Assembly: GCF_937616625.2 (NCBI RefSeq)
Contig: NC_065570.1
Coordinates: 25,072,046-25,136,045, forward strand
Length of the DNA stretch: 64,000 bases
Source: Mercurialis annua
Taxonomy: Eukaryota > Streptophyta > Magnoliopsida > Malpighiales > Euphorbiaceae
Direction of reading: 5' to 3'
Shown: positions 50,350-60,035 of the stretch, piece after piece
Layout: every line of letters begins with the position of its first letter
Position numbering within the stretch: position 1 is the first letter of the stretch
Notes under the pieces: generated by a model
Seen by the model: only the letters and a program-made list of their open reading frames with translations
Told to the model about the DNA's origin: nothing
Database searches by the model: none
Made by a program: the position numbers and the translations under genes

Positions 50350-51780
50350 TTAAGGGGATTGAAACATACATATTTGAGGGATTTCTGTCACAATAGGGTT
50401 TCTATGTATTGGTTCTTCCTTCCTTATCCATTTCAGGGCTTTTTTGTAACAAGGAAGTGGTGGTGATGTTTTTGGTGGTTTCGGTGGATTATGACAGGGT
50501 GAGTTTAATGGTTTTTGTGGGGAGGGCATTGTCAAATCTTCTGGAGGAGAGTATGAAACTAAATAATAATATTTTCCAGATTGTTGGCCAAGCATCCCAA
50601 TAAAGGATCATTGTCATCATATCTCCTGTGAAAATCAGCTTCAGAACAACAGCTTGAGTTTTGGAGATCATCTTCGATTTCTTCATCCTCCAAATCCGTT
50701 AAGCAATCATCACAATCACAAGCATCGAAGAAACAATGACCATCCCGTTGAAAGGCACATATAGGACGCCCTTCATAATCAAAAGAGACAACAGGAACTT
50801 CTTTTCTTGTGGAAATGGTTCAAGCATGAACTGTGTAGAAAATACCTGAGGAGTGACATCAGTATGTTTTGCAAAGGACGTTTCAACAGTGCCATCATGT
50901 TTTTTTGCGAATACTGGAGTACAGGATTGAACTGGTTGAGTCGATTCATGCATTTTTTCATAGTTGGTAATCCACTTTTTGGGGAAAAGGTGTAGGAGTT
51001 CATTTCTGGTGATTTGTTTGGGTATATGGACACAAGAAGGGGTGTTTTGGGAATCTGTTTTTATCAAAAGGGCATCATTATGGTTTGCGGGTAAAGTGAG
51101 GTTTAAAGCATGGTTTTGCAAACGATACACCATTTGATAGTGAAGAGTAGCTGCAATTGAATCAGCAACTTGTTGAGCTCCAGTAATTTGTATCTGCACC
51201 TTTAAAGCCGTAAGAGCCATCGGATCAGAGAGGGCAAGATTGTAATTGGGAAAAAGGTGAAAAACACTGAGCCTGCATTCAAGGAAGTTTCAACTGTACC
51301 AATCACTGCATGTTGATACTGTAGATACCGAGAATCTACAAGAGCAATTCTTGTAAAAACTGGTAGACCTGCACGACCATGGTAACTGAGACGAAATCGA
51401 ATAGCTCCAAAGTGAATATCAGTATAACCCTGAGCTAACCAAATTCTTAGAAATTCAGGTGGAATCTCAAGAGTAATAAATTGTTCAGCTTGAGAAGCAT
51501 GAATTGCGCATTGATCAAAGCTGGATAACTGAACATATTCTTTGATAGGTTTGTAAGGCTTTTTTATCAAGGACTTGATATTATGGATAAAAGGGGTAGT
51601 GGTTTTAGAAAACGCATCATAAGGATTGAGAAGAGGGGCTTTTGAATCAGATATTTTTTGATTTTCTGGAAGATAAGTAAACTCATAAAGATAATCATTT
51701 TTATTTACAGTAGTAAGAGCAGTACTAGAAGGCGTGGAACAACAACTTTTTGTGAGCATGGTTGTAAAGTACTGACCCAA
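50350..51780 (-). pseudogene. Pararetrovirus movement protein and linker (copy C)
   Basis: It starts at 51780 (or the internal Met at 51759) and carries SKTTTPFIHNIKSLIKKPYK, the 30K-type core AGLPVFTRIALVDSRYLQYQ and GTVETSLNAGSVFFTFF, then a one-base frameshift at about 51205-51245, continuing from 51220 with LPANHNDALLIKTDSQNTPS. A further frameshift lies near 50800. The Pro-rich linker (PQKPLNSPCHNPPKPPKTSP) is at 50350-50595. The movement domain would target plasmodesmata. Copy B has the same region in one frame. Confidence 0.85.
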
Positions 51781-51830
51781 TTTTCATAAAGTAAGAACTA
51801 GAGATACGTATTTCTTTCTCTTCGCTATTA

Positions 51831-51843
51831 GGCTCTGATACCA
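51831..51843 (-). other. tRNA-iMet primer-binding site (copy C)
   Basis: A perfect TGGTATCAGAGCC on the minus strand directly after the 5' terminal repeat. The 3' terminal repeat stops at exactly this point, so the site is present once. Confidence 0.9.
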
Positions 51844-52155
51844 ATTATAGATACGACGATAAACCTTAACATATTACATGTATGACTAGCCAGGATCACA
51901 GCCTCACCGTGGGCATTTTATCAACCGGCATGTCCTCTTAGTATCTGTAGAAATTTATCGCATTACCATGTTTATGACACAAGGTTTTGATTCATAGGAT
52001 CCTCAAGAGAGGCAAGTGAAGAGCATACCCTTATGCCAATTATGGCTGGATAAGAAGAGAAACCAACATATATAACTATACCTTACTTATAGAAAATTGG
52101 AGCAGAGAGATGTTTAGAAACAAGGCATTTTTATTAAAGCAAAAAATATTACAAA
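51844..52155 (-). repeat. Pararetrovirus terminal direct repeat, 5' copy
   Basis: Matches 45044-45356. It begins (minus strand) at about the predicted cap site, without the TATA box, so this copy has no promoter of its own and its junction with gypsy LTR is at acaaa|aaacac. Confidence 0.85.
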
Positions 52156-52603
52156 AAACACTTACCAAAGATTCAAAATTGAAGGGAAAGGATGGAGGGA
52201 TGACCTAAGATAGAGCCTGAGCCGAATTAGGGTTTTTACAGAAATTAAAAGTGTTTAAAATCTGATTTAGGTCGAGTTAAGGTGGCATTTATAGAAAACC
52301 AGCGAACTGAACAATGTACGCATCACGCCCGCTACAGCCATATCGCGCCCGTGATATATGTCGCGCCCGCGACACTCCTCCAATCACGCCCGCGAAATGC
52401 TACTGCCTCCGATGAAAAATTGAGATTTTGAAAGTGAAATCGAAATCGTTCCAAACTCCGAGACTAATCCTAATACATCTTAAAACAAAAATAAAAATGT
52501 TTAAAACCTTCGAATCACGATTCTAAGTGGTCGAACCACTCAAACGAACCCAAAGTACCGTTTAGACTTAACGGAACAAGTCAGAAAAATACGGGGTGTT
52601 ACA
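52156..52603 (-). mobile_element. Ty3/gypsy 3' LTR, upstream part
   Basis: Minus strand TGTAACACCCCGTATTTTT at 52603, a typical start of Tekay/Del-type LTRs, preceded by the polypurine tract AAGTTGGGGAGAA (plus 52604-52616). A minus-strand TATAAAT lies at 52287-52293. The pararetrovirus interrupts the LTR about 135 bp downstream of that box; the remainder is 42793-45043, so the whole LTR is about 2.7 kb. Confidence 0.88.
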
Positions 52604-52616
52604 TTCTCCCCAACTT
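52604..52616 (-). other. Polypurine tract of gypsy element
   Basis: AAGTTGGGGAGAA on the minus strand immediately before the LTR start TGTAACACC. It would be the primer for plus-strand DNA synthesis. Confidence 0.8.
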
Positions 52617-52799
52617 AAAACAAAATCGTCCTCGATTTTTAAAACAACGAAACTAAGCACGAAATCAAATAAGCATACCAAAGTATCGCATAAAACATGA
52701 ACAAAAGTTATCAATATCAAACGTAACACACTAAGCAAACACATAACCCAAAGTACTAACATAGCATAAAAGCAAAACAAATCCAACGTACCTCAAGGA
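52617..52799 (-). other. Gypsy 3' untranslated region
   Basis: Between the end of the chromodomain coding region and the polypurine tract. It contains cccaaagta-type motifs and no credible frame. Confidence 0.6.
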
Positions 52800-54339
52800 A
52801 AGAGGAAAGGATAACGGTTCCTTATGTCGGACTCTGTCTCCCAAGTGCACTCCTCTACAGAGTGATTACGTCACAGAACCTTGACCATCGGAATCTCCTT
52901 GTTCCGCAACTTACGCACATGCGTATCAACAATCTCAACAGACTGCTACTTATAAGACAACTCTCAATCTCAACATTCTGTGGTACAATCACTTGAGAAG
53001 GATCAGAAACGCACTTCCGCAACATCGAAACATGGAACACTGGATGCACCAAAGACATGTCTGGCGGCAGAGCCAAACGATAAGCAACTGCTTCAACTCT
53101 CTCCGTAATCTCATACGGACCAACGAACCTCAGTGATAACTTCCCCTTAACACCAAAACGCACAACGCCCTTCATAGGTGAAACCCGAAGAAACACATAG
53201 TCGCCAACCTGAAACTGGAAATTCTTTCGCTTAAGGTCAACATAACTCTTGTGTCGAATAAAAGCAGTCTCAAGCCTACGCTTGATCAAAGGTACCTTCT
53301 CAGAGGTAATCTGGATGATCTCAGCTCCAGAAAGTTTACGCTCGCCGACCTCTTCCCAACAGATAGAGATCGACACTTGCACCCATACAAAGCCTCATAA
53401 GGTGCCATCTCGATACTAGCGTGATAACTGTTGTTGTAGGAAAACTCAATCAAAGGTAAATGAGTATCCCAGCTACCCTGAAAATCCAGAACACACATCC
53501 TGAGCATGTCTTCCAAAGTCTGAATCGTCCTCTCAGACTGGCCATCAGTCTGAGGATGAAACGCAGTACTGAAATCCAACCTCAAACCCAAAGATTACTG
53601 CAATGCTTTCCAAAACTGAGAGGTGAAAATTGAACCTCTGTCCGAAACTATCGGCATTGGTACACCATGGAGACTAACAATCTGATCGATGTACAACTGT
53701 GCCAACTTCGATGCATGATAAGTAACCTTGATCGGTAAGAAGTGAGCTGACTTGGTTAAACGGTCAACAATCACCCAAATTGAATCATACCCCTGCCGGG
53801 TACGTGGAAAACCAACCACAAAGTCCATAGCGATACGCTCCCATTTCCACTCTAGAATAGGTAGCGGCTGCAGATATCCAAACGATCTCTGATGTTCCAA
53901 CTTCACCTGCTGGTAAGTCAAAAACTTAGAACAAACTCTACAACATCCTTTTTCATTCCGCTCTACCAGTACGTACCCTTGAGATCATGATACATCTTGG
54001 TAGAGCCCGAATGAACACTGTAAGGTGACTTGTGCGCTTCGTCCAGAATCTGGTCTCTCAAACCATCTGATCCGGAACACATAGTCGAGAACCGTACCTG
54101 AGAACTCCATCTACCATAACAAACTCAGAATTCCCATCCAAATGGATCTAATCCATAATCCGTTTCAATTGTGTATCCTCAGCTTGCGAAGCTTTGATCC
54201 TATCAATCAAAACCAGTTGCACTTGCAACTGTGCCAACAAATAACCCCTCTGCGAAACCTGAAAACTGAATCTCGAAGCTAACAAATTATGCCACTCGCG
54301 AACCATGGGTCTCCGCCCAACCTCTGAAATATGAGCCAA
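52800..54339 (-). pseudogene. Ty3/gypsy integrase with C-terminal chromodomain
   Basis: From 54339: a linker, an HHCC zinc finger region at about 54040-53930 ([20 protein letters not shown], then Cys pair CRVC), then the catalytic core: [20 protein letters not shown] (first Asp), [20 protein letters not shown] (second Asp) and [20 protein letters not shown] (Glu). The C-terminal part in another frame has HKSYVDLKRKNFQFQVGDYV and HPVFHVSMLRKCV, and the chromodomain end VEECTWETE at about 52830. This set is characteristic of Tekay/Del chromoviruses, whose chromodomain steers insertion to heterochromatin. Stops at about 53595 and 53925 and frameshifts near 53380 and 52860 inactivate it. Confidence 0.9.
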
Positions 54340-54501
54340 CTGCCCGAAGATTTGCGACTCAACGCATCGGCTACCACGTTAGCCTTACCAGGATGGTGCT
54401 GAATAGAACGATCGTAGTCTTTCTGTAAATCCAACCATCTCCTCTACCTCAGATTCAACTCACGCTGATCAAAGATGTACTTCAGAATCTTATGATCAGT
54501 G
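54340..54501 (-). pseudogene. Gypsy RNase H, 3' part (downstream of nested LTR)
   Basis: The minus strand reads FTDHKILKYIFDQRELNLR from 54501 downward, the usual continuation of the gypsy RNase H domain, then the RWLDL region and the start of the linker to integrase. The first part of the domain is on the other side of the solo LTR (56499 onward). Confidence 0.8.
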
Positions 54502-54506
54502 AAGAT

Positions 54507-56493
54507 TGTTAGTAGTATGTGCCCTAGGGCCATTTGATCGTGTATATTTGTAGAATTAATCCCAATGGCAAAGATATATATGTTCTATTTGAACTAAGTG
54601 TCTCATCAACTAAGTGTTCATTTATTACGTATTGTCCTTATCACATTGTGATAGAATCTATTCTTAAGGTGTTAAGAATATGAGTGACAGATTCTATTAT
54701 ACAAGTGATCTAAATAATCGTTCACGATCGATGGGGTCCTACGAATAAGGGCATCGCATTATCCCGGAAAGATCGTCACCTCTGTTTATTCTCCTGATTA
54801 GTAAAGAGTTACTAATTATAGGAAGTAGTGAGTCTCATACTACTTGATGGGGATCAGAATAAACATGTGGACACTCAAGGTGTTGAGTGAGTCGAACAAG
54901 TGACGCTAGATGACTTATACATGGTAATTCATTAAAGTCAATTTAATGTCATCTAGTTCATAATTGTACATATGTCCTTTGACTTGCGGTGACACTATCT
55001 TGTATATAGGTGATTAGAGTTTGATACTCCTTAACTCTAGATCTTTCATGAGCTAGAGCCGCGGGATGTGTTGGCTCTAGGTAGTTGTATATGGAGATAG
55101 GGGTTTAACCTAGAAAGGATTCATCACTCTGGATGAACGGAGACAAGATTCTATGCTATCTCAAATTGTTCTTGATGGATGATAAAACCTGCGCAGGTGT
55201 ATATGACTTACATAGAAAGTTGTTTCTAGTGGAGGTCATATTTATCAAGAATTAGAACTGGGAGATGAGGTCATATAATCAAGACATACAGTGTTTGACT
55301 TAACCGTGACACTAGTCGAGATTGGAATCTAAGATGAAGGGAATTTTGAGTGTACGGTAGTTATGAACATTGGTTCAAAAAGAATGCATCAAAACATTCA
55401 TCTCTATTTTGGGGGTCGTGATATGTTGCTAGACGTCACTCTCGATCTACGAGAATTAATAATTAAATGGGATATAATTATTTAATATAAGAAAGGCGTT
55501 TCTTATGTCTCTCGTTGCCATATAGATGTGAACCTAGTTAGTCACACACAATAGAGTGTGCAACCGATTGAGTTTACGAAAGATGGATTTCATATAGATA
55601 CTAGCATATCTCGGAAATTAATCTAAGATGAAAAACAAGTACAAATTAGGGACTAATTTGTAAGAGTTATAAATTAGTAGGAACCTAATTGTACTATGTC
55701 CAAGTTAATTAGGGACTAATTTATAAGAGTTATAAATTAGTAGGAACCTAATTATATTTTAACCAAGTTTTATGATTAGAAGGCTTAAGTAATTAATTAG
55801 TGTCATTAATGATACTTAAAGCACTAATCATAAGTTAATGGAATGATGATGTCATGGTGATGATGAGATAAGCTTATGTCATATATGGGATGTCATATGA
55901 TGACATCACCTATATGATGTCACCTATGTGATGTCACCACATGAAAGGTGTCATGTGGTGGCAACACCTTTGCTTGGTGTGTGACACCTAGCATGCAAGG
56001 TGTTGCATTCTTAAGACATGCTCTAGCCTATAAATAGAGCATGTCCTTGCTCATTTCAACACAACACACAACACACATCTCACTACAAAGTTGTAGAGAG
56101 AGAAAGCACTTGAAGGAGTTCAAGTATTCATCAATCACGGGAAAAACTTGGCGACGTTTTTCATATATCCGAGTAAGGTAGTGATCGCGGCGAGAGTTTG
56201 AGCTTAGGGCTGCTCTGCAAGAGGAACTCTTACGGATTACTTCAAGGCGAGGATTCAATCGGACGCATACTCGTGTGGACGATCTTGAGGTCGCCGTACT
56301 TTCGGGACTACAAGAATCGCTGGAGAATCGACATAGGTATTCTTCTTATGATTCCTAGATGCGTGCTTTAATTACTAAATGATACGACGATCCATTTGTT
56401 GTTGATATGATCAACTTTAGGATCCGAATTGTTGGAATTTCGATTTTGAATTGAAATATACGGTCCGGACACGCGCCTCCCGCTGCGCCAACA
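54507..56493 (+). mobile_element. Solo copia-type LTR (1987 bp) inserted in gypsy RNase H
   Basis: On the plus strand it runs TGTTAGTAGTATGTGCCC ... CGCTGCGCCAACA, with TG...CA ends. It is flanked by a 5-bp target duplication with one change (aagat at 54502-54506, gagat at 56494-56498). No internal region or second LTR is present, so it is a solo LTR left by LTR-LTR recombination. TATAAATAG at 56029-56037 lies in an 11-bp-arm inverted repeat. It is in the opposite orientation to its relatives at 4063, 28999 and 30141, and is the reference for the full length of this LTR family. Confidence 0.95.
56029..56037 (+). promoter_or_regulatory. LTR TATA box within an inverted repeat
   Basis: tataaatag flanked by gacatgctcta (56015-56025) and tagagcatgtc (56035-56045), able to form a hairpin or cruciform around the box. 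Confidence 0.7.
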
Positions 56494-56498
56494 GAGAT

Positions 56499-57853
56499 CT
56501 CGCAAGTCGAACCGTACAAATAGTGCCTCCAAATCTTAAGAGCAAAAACCACAGCTGCTAACTCAAATCATGCGTAGGATAATTCATTTCATGCTTCTTC
56601 AACTGGCGAGAAGCATAGGCAATCACCTTACCATGTTACATCAACACGCAACCCAAACCGATACGAGAAGCATCACAATACACAGTGAACCCCTCAATGC
56701 CAGATGGCAAATCCAACACAGGAGTTGTAATCAAAATCTCTTTGAGCTTCTCAAAGCTCGCCTCACACTTGTCAGTCCACTCAAACTTAACACCCTTCTG
56801 TGTCAATTTAGTCAACGGTGCAGATATTCTGGAGAAATCTTGCACGAACCGACGATAATAGCCAGCTAACCCAAGAAAACTTTTGATCTCGGTAACTGAC
56901 CTCGGCCTCTGCCAATCCATAACAGCCTCAATCTTCTTCGGATCAACCTTGATCCCATCCTTTGACACCACGTGTCCTAAGAAGGTAACTTGATCCAACC
57001 AAAATTCACACTTCGAGAACTTAGCATACAGTTTATACTGACGCAAAGTCTGCAGTATCGTTCTCAAGTGAAAAGCATGGTCCTCCTCACTCTGAGATTA
57101 AATCAGTATGTCATCAATAAATACGATAACGAACTGATCCAGAAACAGCTTAAACACCTGATTCATCATATCGATAAACGCTGATGGTGCGTTCGTCAAC
57201 CCAAACGACATGACCAAAAACTCGAAATGCCCATAAGGCGTTCTGAAAGAAGTCTTAGGCACATTGACGTCTCGAATCTGAAGTTGATGATACTCGGATC
57301 TCAAGTCAATCTTAGAAAAACACTTCGCACCTTGCAACTGGTCGAACAAATCATCAATGCGAGGAAGAGGGTATCTGTTCTTGACAGTAACCTTGTTCAG
57401 CTGTCTGTAGTCAATACAAAGCCGAAAGGAACCATCCTTCTTCTTGACAAACAGAACAGGAGCACCCCACGGAGAAGTATTCGGTCTGATAAAACCACTA
57501 TCCAGCAACTCTTGCAACTGTTCCTTAAACTCTTTCAACTCAGCAGGAGCCATCCGATACGGAGGTATCGAAATAGGAGTTGTTCCAGGAACAACATCGA
57601 TACAAAACTCGATGTCACAATCGGGTGGTAATCCAGGTAACTCCTCTGGAAATACATCAGTGAACTCATTCACTATCGAAACACTATGCAAATCACCACA
57701 GTCGGTCTCTAAGTCACGAACATCCGCTAAGAAACCCTGGAAACCCTTGCCCATCATGCGCTTGGCCTTGATCGCCGAAATGAGATTCTTAGGTGTCTCC
57801 GCCTTCTCCCCTTGGAAAGAAAAAGGTATATCACCAGGAATCCCAAACACCAC
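56499..57853 (-). pseudogene. Ty3/gypsy reverse transcriptase and RNase H 5' part
   Basis: From 57853: a region after protease ending [22 protein letters not shown] motifs [20 protein letters not shown] and [40 protein letters not shown] (Gly of the usual LRSGYHQ changed to Glu), [15 protein letters not shown], and [10 protein letters not shown], where a stop follows the catalytic FIDD box. From 57067 in the same frame: [40 protein letters not shown], and RNase H starting [17 protein letters not shown]. Stops at about 57098 and 56636. RNase H reaches IWRHYLYGSTCEI before the nested LTR. Confidence 0.92.
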
Positions 57854-58200
57854 GTACTTCCCTCGACAGTCGTTTGAAGAAAATCCATCCCCAAGATAAC
57901 ATCAAAAGATAACACGTCAAGTACAATCAAATCAGCACTAACATCCCTACCATGTATAAGCACTGAACAAGACGGAAAAACCACGTCCACCACAACATAA
58001 TCAGACAACGGCGTAGATACAGATAAAGGCTCTAACAACCTAGATGGTGACATACTCAACTTAGCAGCAAAACTCGAAGAAACAAATGAGTGAGTTGCAC
58101 CTGTATCAAATAAAACCACTGCATTTACAAAAGAAATCGGGATTGTACCTTGCACCACGGCGTTTGATGCACGAGCATCCTGAGGAGTCAAAGCAAACAC
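57754..58200 (-). pseudogene. Ty3/gypsy aspartic protease
   Basis: Contains VVLFDTGATHSFVSSSFAAK (catalytic DTGA) and [14 protein letters not shown], the two hallmarks of retropepsin-like proteases of plant gypsy elements. It is in the same frame as gag; a frameshift near 57850 separates it from RT. It would process the Gag-Pol polyprotein. Confidence 0.88.
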
Positions 58201-58470
58201 TCTAGCCTGACCCTGTCCCTGCTGCGGTGTCTGAGCAGAACTGTAACTACCCTATCCTCTACCACAGTTTCCACGGCCACCAAAACCACGTCCTTCTGAA
58301 CTACGACCCCGCTGGTCACCAAACAAAGTGGCAGGTTGAGAATACCCTGCCGAAGGAGCAAAAGCAGACCTCTGCTGCTGAAAAAACGGCTAAGCAACAC
58401 TAACCGACGACACCTACTGCCCAGATGCCGGACACTCTCTCGCAAAATGACCCGGTTGGCCACAAGCATA

Positions 58471-59715
58471 TCAACTACCCGGTGCTACCGTACAAACTCC
58501 AAAGTACATGCGCCTGCAGTTCTGACAAAAAGGAACACTGGATGCTCCACTACTACCGCGCCCAAAACTACGGTTACCATCGCTGTGACTAGAACTGTGG
58601 GAATACGACTGATATCCCCTCCGATCACTCCCTTTCTTACTCTTGTACTGAGAAGACTTGGACTGATAGCTGCTGCTACCACTTTGATGCCCGCCACTCT
58701 GAACAACATCGTCTGTCTTCTTAGCTTCAGGCATCTTACCAAAGTGCAGTAAAGTACTCTCAATCCGACAAGCACTATCTACCACAACAGTAAAGTCCTT
58801 GTGCGTCTCAGTCAGAAGACTCAAAAACTCAGCGCCTAAACCTTTCACGTACCTGTCGTTCACCCTATTCTGTTCAGTCTGCAGATCTGGGGCAAAACGA
58901 CTCAGCCTCACAAACTCAGTCGTATAATCATTTACCGACCTATCTCCTCTTTTTAAAACCAACAACTGGTTACGGTGACCCTCTGTTAATGAAAAAGGCA
59001 AGTAGAAATCTCTGAATCTAGTCACAAACTCCGCCCAATTAATAGTTGCCATATCAGCACGAATGGCCCTACGAAACCAATCCTTTGCAGGACCCTTCAA
59101 GGAAATCTCCACTAACATAACTGTCTGCCTCTCAGTAGCCTTCAACCTCTGAGCATTCTGCTCAACCTCTGCCAGAAAATCTAGGGCATCACCGTCGCCC
59201 GCAAACTCAGTCGGCTTCAATCTCGCATAAGCCAACACCAAATCTTTGTCGACAATCCCAACACCGCCAACTGCAGCACTACCAGCCTGTAGTACCTGCT
59301 GTTGTACAAGTTGTCCCAGCATAGCATACTGGTTCTGCATAGCGACCTGACCCGCCTACAGTTGCACCTGATTATCCTGAAATGCAGCGACCCCAGCCAG
59401 AAAAGTAGTAATGTCAAACAGATCCATAAGAAACTGTGGTACTCCTGGTGCCTGAACGCCTGCACCACCACGTCCCCTACCTCTGCCTCCAACGGCCTAT
59501 CCTCTACCAGCCCGTCCTCTACCGGCCTGACCTCTGCCAGCTTGGCCTCGGCCAGCCTGCCTTGTGCCTGCGTGTCCTCTACCAGCTTGAACTGCCGGTT
59601 CATGCCCATCTACCTCAATTGACATAGCGTCATCAGCCTCAGCATTAGCATGAGCTGCAGCACGCCCATGAGTATTGATTCCTAAGAATGAAACAACAAT
59701 CTTTAACAAAGCCAT
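58471..59715 (-). pseudogene. Ty3/gypsy Gag
   Basis: The frame could start at 59715 or 59623 (MSIEVDGHEP). The N-terminal part has an AGRGQAGRG-type Arg/Gly tandem repeat (about 59590-59500), then in-frame stops at about 59497 and 59357. From 59340 the retrotransposon gag domain is open: AYARLKPTEFAGDGDALDFL, AKDWFRRAIRADMATINWAE and FVTRFRDFYLPFSLTEGHRN, then a Ser/Tyr-rich segment and CQNC. The stop at 58471 is a TGA at the position of the first Cys of the CCHC knuckle, after which ACGQPGHFAREC continues in frame. Gag would form the particle. Confidence 0.88.
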
Positions 59716-60020
59716 AAGGCAACACCCAAAGTATAACTCAAATATAGCACAAAAGCTAAAAATTCACCCAAAGTGATAACGATAAACATTCCAAAGTAAA
59801 GCATAAACCCTTTAAAGTAAAGCATCAGTAACACAAAAGACCGACGCAAATCACTCCTAAAGGTAAAGGTAGAAAGTTTGAAAACAAATGATGATGTTTC
59901 AAAAGACAAAACTTGAATCCTAATTCCCGCAGTAGATCCTATGACACAACACAACGCTTAACACGCCTCAAAGCGGTAAACACATAACATGCAAAATTTG
60001 GCCTTAGTTCGAAACTAAAT
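59716..60020 (-). other. Gypsy 5' leader
   Basis: Between primer site and gag start. It contains several ccaaagta-type motifs and no credible frame of its own. Confidence 0.6.
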
Positions 60021-60032
60021 CTCTGATACCAA
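60021..60032 (-). other. Gypsy tRNA-iMet primer-binding site
   Basis: The minus strand reads TTGGTATCAGAG, 3 bp after the LTR end, complementary to initiator tRNA-Met. Confidence 0.88.
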
Positions 60033-60035
60033 CTT

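Larger units (their letters stand above)
45044..52155 (-). mobile_element. Endogenous pararetrovirus copy C (near complete, Petuvirus-like), nested in gypsy LTR
   Basis: A 7112-bp element. Minus strand from 52155: terminal leader, primer site, movement protein, linker, coiled coil/coat region, CCHC knuckle, aspartic protease, RT, RNase H, C-terminal tail, promoter, and a second copy of the terminal leader. The first and last 313 bp are direct repeats, making one unit about 6.8 kb. There is no integrase, and protease-RT-RNase H lie downstream of movement and coat in essentially one frame, the arrangement of Petuvirus (Caulimoviridae). Stops and at least three frameshifts make it non-infectious as it stands. 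No clear target-site duplication is visible. Confidence 0.9.

Noticed and set aside
45044..52155. Copy C as an ordinary LTR retrotransposon
   Set aside because: No integrase is found, a 30K-type movement protein is present, the RT motifs are caulimovirid, and the terminal repeat lacks the promoter at the 5' end.
57227..59627. Plus-strand frames across the gypsy gag-pol region
   Set aside because: They are antisense shadows of the clearly recognised Gag, protease and RT on the minus strand.
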